DNA of 62,590 bases from Muribaculaceae bacterium (GTDB taxonomy: Bacteria > Bacteroidota > Bacteroidia > Bacteroidales > Muribaculaceae). A program made the translations under genes and the position numbers. How positions within the stretch are numbered: the stretch's first letter is position 1; the number at the start of each line of letters is the position of its first letter. Below, piece after piece: positions 62,565 to 62,590 of the stretch. Location of the stretch: assembly GCA_023662835.1 (NCBI GenBank), contig JAMPII010000006.1, positions 1 through 62,590 on the forward strand. Direction: 5' to 3'. The notes under the pieces were generated by a model that made no database searches, was not told the origin of the DNA, and worked only from the letters and a program-made list of their open reading frames with translations.

Positions 62565-62590
62565 CTGGGGTCGCTGGCTTGGAGGGATTT

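Larger units (their letters stand above)
62190..62590. other. Repeat-dense region upstream of the phage-like cassette
   Basis: A 400-bp stretch with no gene. It holds the putative promoter/operator (62239-62272), TGGTTGAA repeated about two and a half times (62325-62346), a CGAGAGC-ttttgct-GCTCTCG hairpin (62347-62367) followed by T6, an imperfect direct repeat TTTTTTGAnnATCAAAC at 62375-62391 and 62415-62431 (40 bp apart) and an inverted repeat GTTCAAAA/TTTTGAAC (62401-62424). It also holds copy C of the dispersed element (62537-62564). Confidence 0.7.

Noticed and set aside
1-62590. tRNA, rRNA or known riboswitch genes
   Set aside because: No cloverleaf ends, rRNA blocks or preQ1/FMN/TPP-type cores were recognised by eye, including upstream of queC, queF and ribF.

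Overview
The window looks like a chromosomal segment of a Bacteroidales bacterium, most likely of the Muribaculaceae (S24-7) type; the family is an inference. Support comes from promoters of the Bacteroides sigma-ABfr form (TTTG or TTG, 19-21 nt, TAnnTTTG), a fused SecDF, a division and cell-wall cluster ending in ftsQ-ftsA-ftsZ, GIN-domain and PepSY-like secreted proteins, DUF4369 and GH78/GH123-type proteins, and AT-rich intergenic spacers with AC-rich coding strands.

Layout. 1-4251 is a degraded accessory region: a broken aldo/keto reductase and a broken AraC regulator joined head to head at about 997, followed by an intact minus-strand pair (carboxymuconolactone decarboxylase-cupin fusion, then a TonB-dependent receptor). 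4642-12292 holds a secreted M6 metalloprotease, an NlpC/P60 hydrolase, SecDF and a zinc-less sirtuin. 12547-29367 is a near-continuous plus-strand cell-wall/division run: rsmH-ftsL-ftsI-murE-mraY-murD-ftsW-murG-murC-ftsQ-ftsA-ftsZ, then a tetrapyrrole-type methylase and a WalJ-like metallo-hydrolase. 29423-33240 carries a GIN-domain protein and a coupled Fe-S protein/aldo-keto reductase pair. 33268-34112 is a minus-strand pair of unknown genes in a plus-strand neighbourhood. 34307-47017 runs argS, a BI-1 protein, an acyltransferase, queC-ribF, a two-component system, an aldose epimerase, an NAD-epimerase, a small membrane protein, an Omp85-like barrel and an EptA-like transferase. 47019-52774 runs on the minus strand (nfo, C69 peptidase, queF, DUF4369 lipoprotein, yifB). 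Two PepSY-like genes (52928-54015) run on plus, then a minus-strand GH78/GH123-like pair. 58751-62189 is a minus-strand cassette of phage type: a P22-like portal, an unknown protein, an SU10/DUF5309-like major capsid protein and a 66-aa protein.

Most striking: (1) the capsid/portal cassette has no terminase, protease, tail, integrase or lysis genes in view and runs capsid-first, portal-last. It sits behind a promoter with a perfect palindrome and a repeat-dense leader. (2) A 26-bp palindromic element with GGGCCC ends and an invariant 16-bp core occurs three times; one copy abuts the two-gene orphan operon and one lies upstream of the capsid cassette. (3) A likely small RNA lies antisense to the 3' end of ribF. 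(4) Three 14-bp repeats in the ftsZ C-terminal linker would shift the frame if the copy number changed. (5) Strand C/G asymmetry flips near 45-47 kb, where gene orientation also converges.

All calls are by eye from sequence and memory of families; no searches were run.
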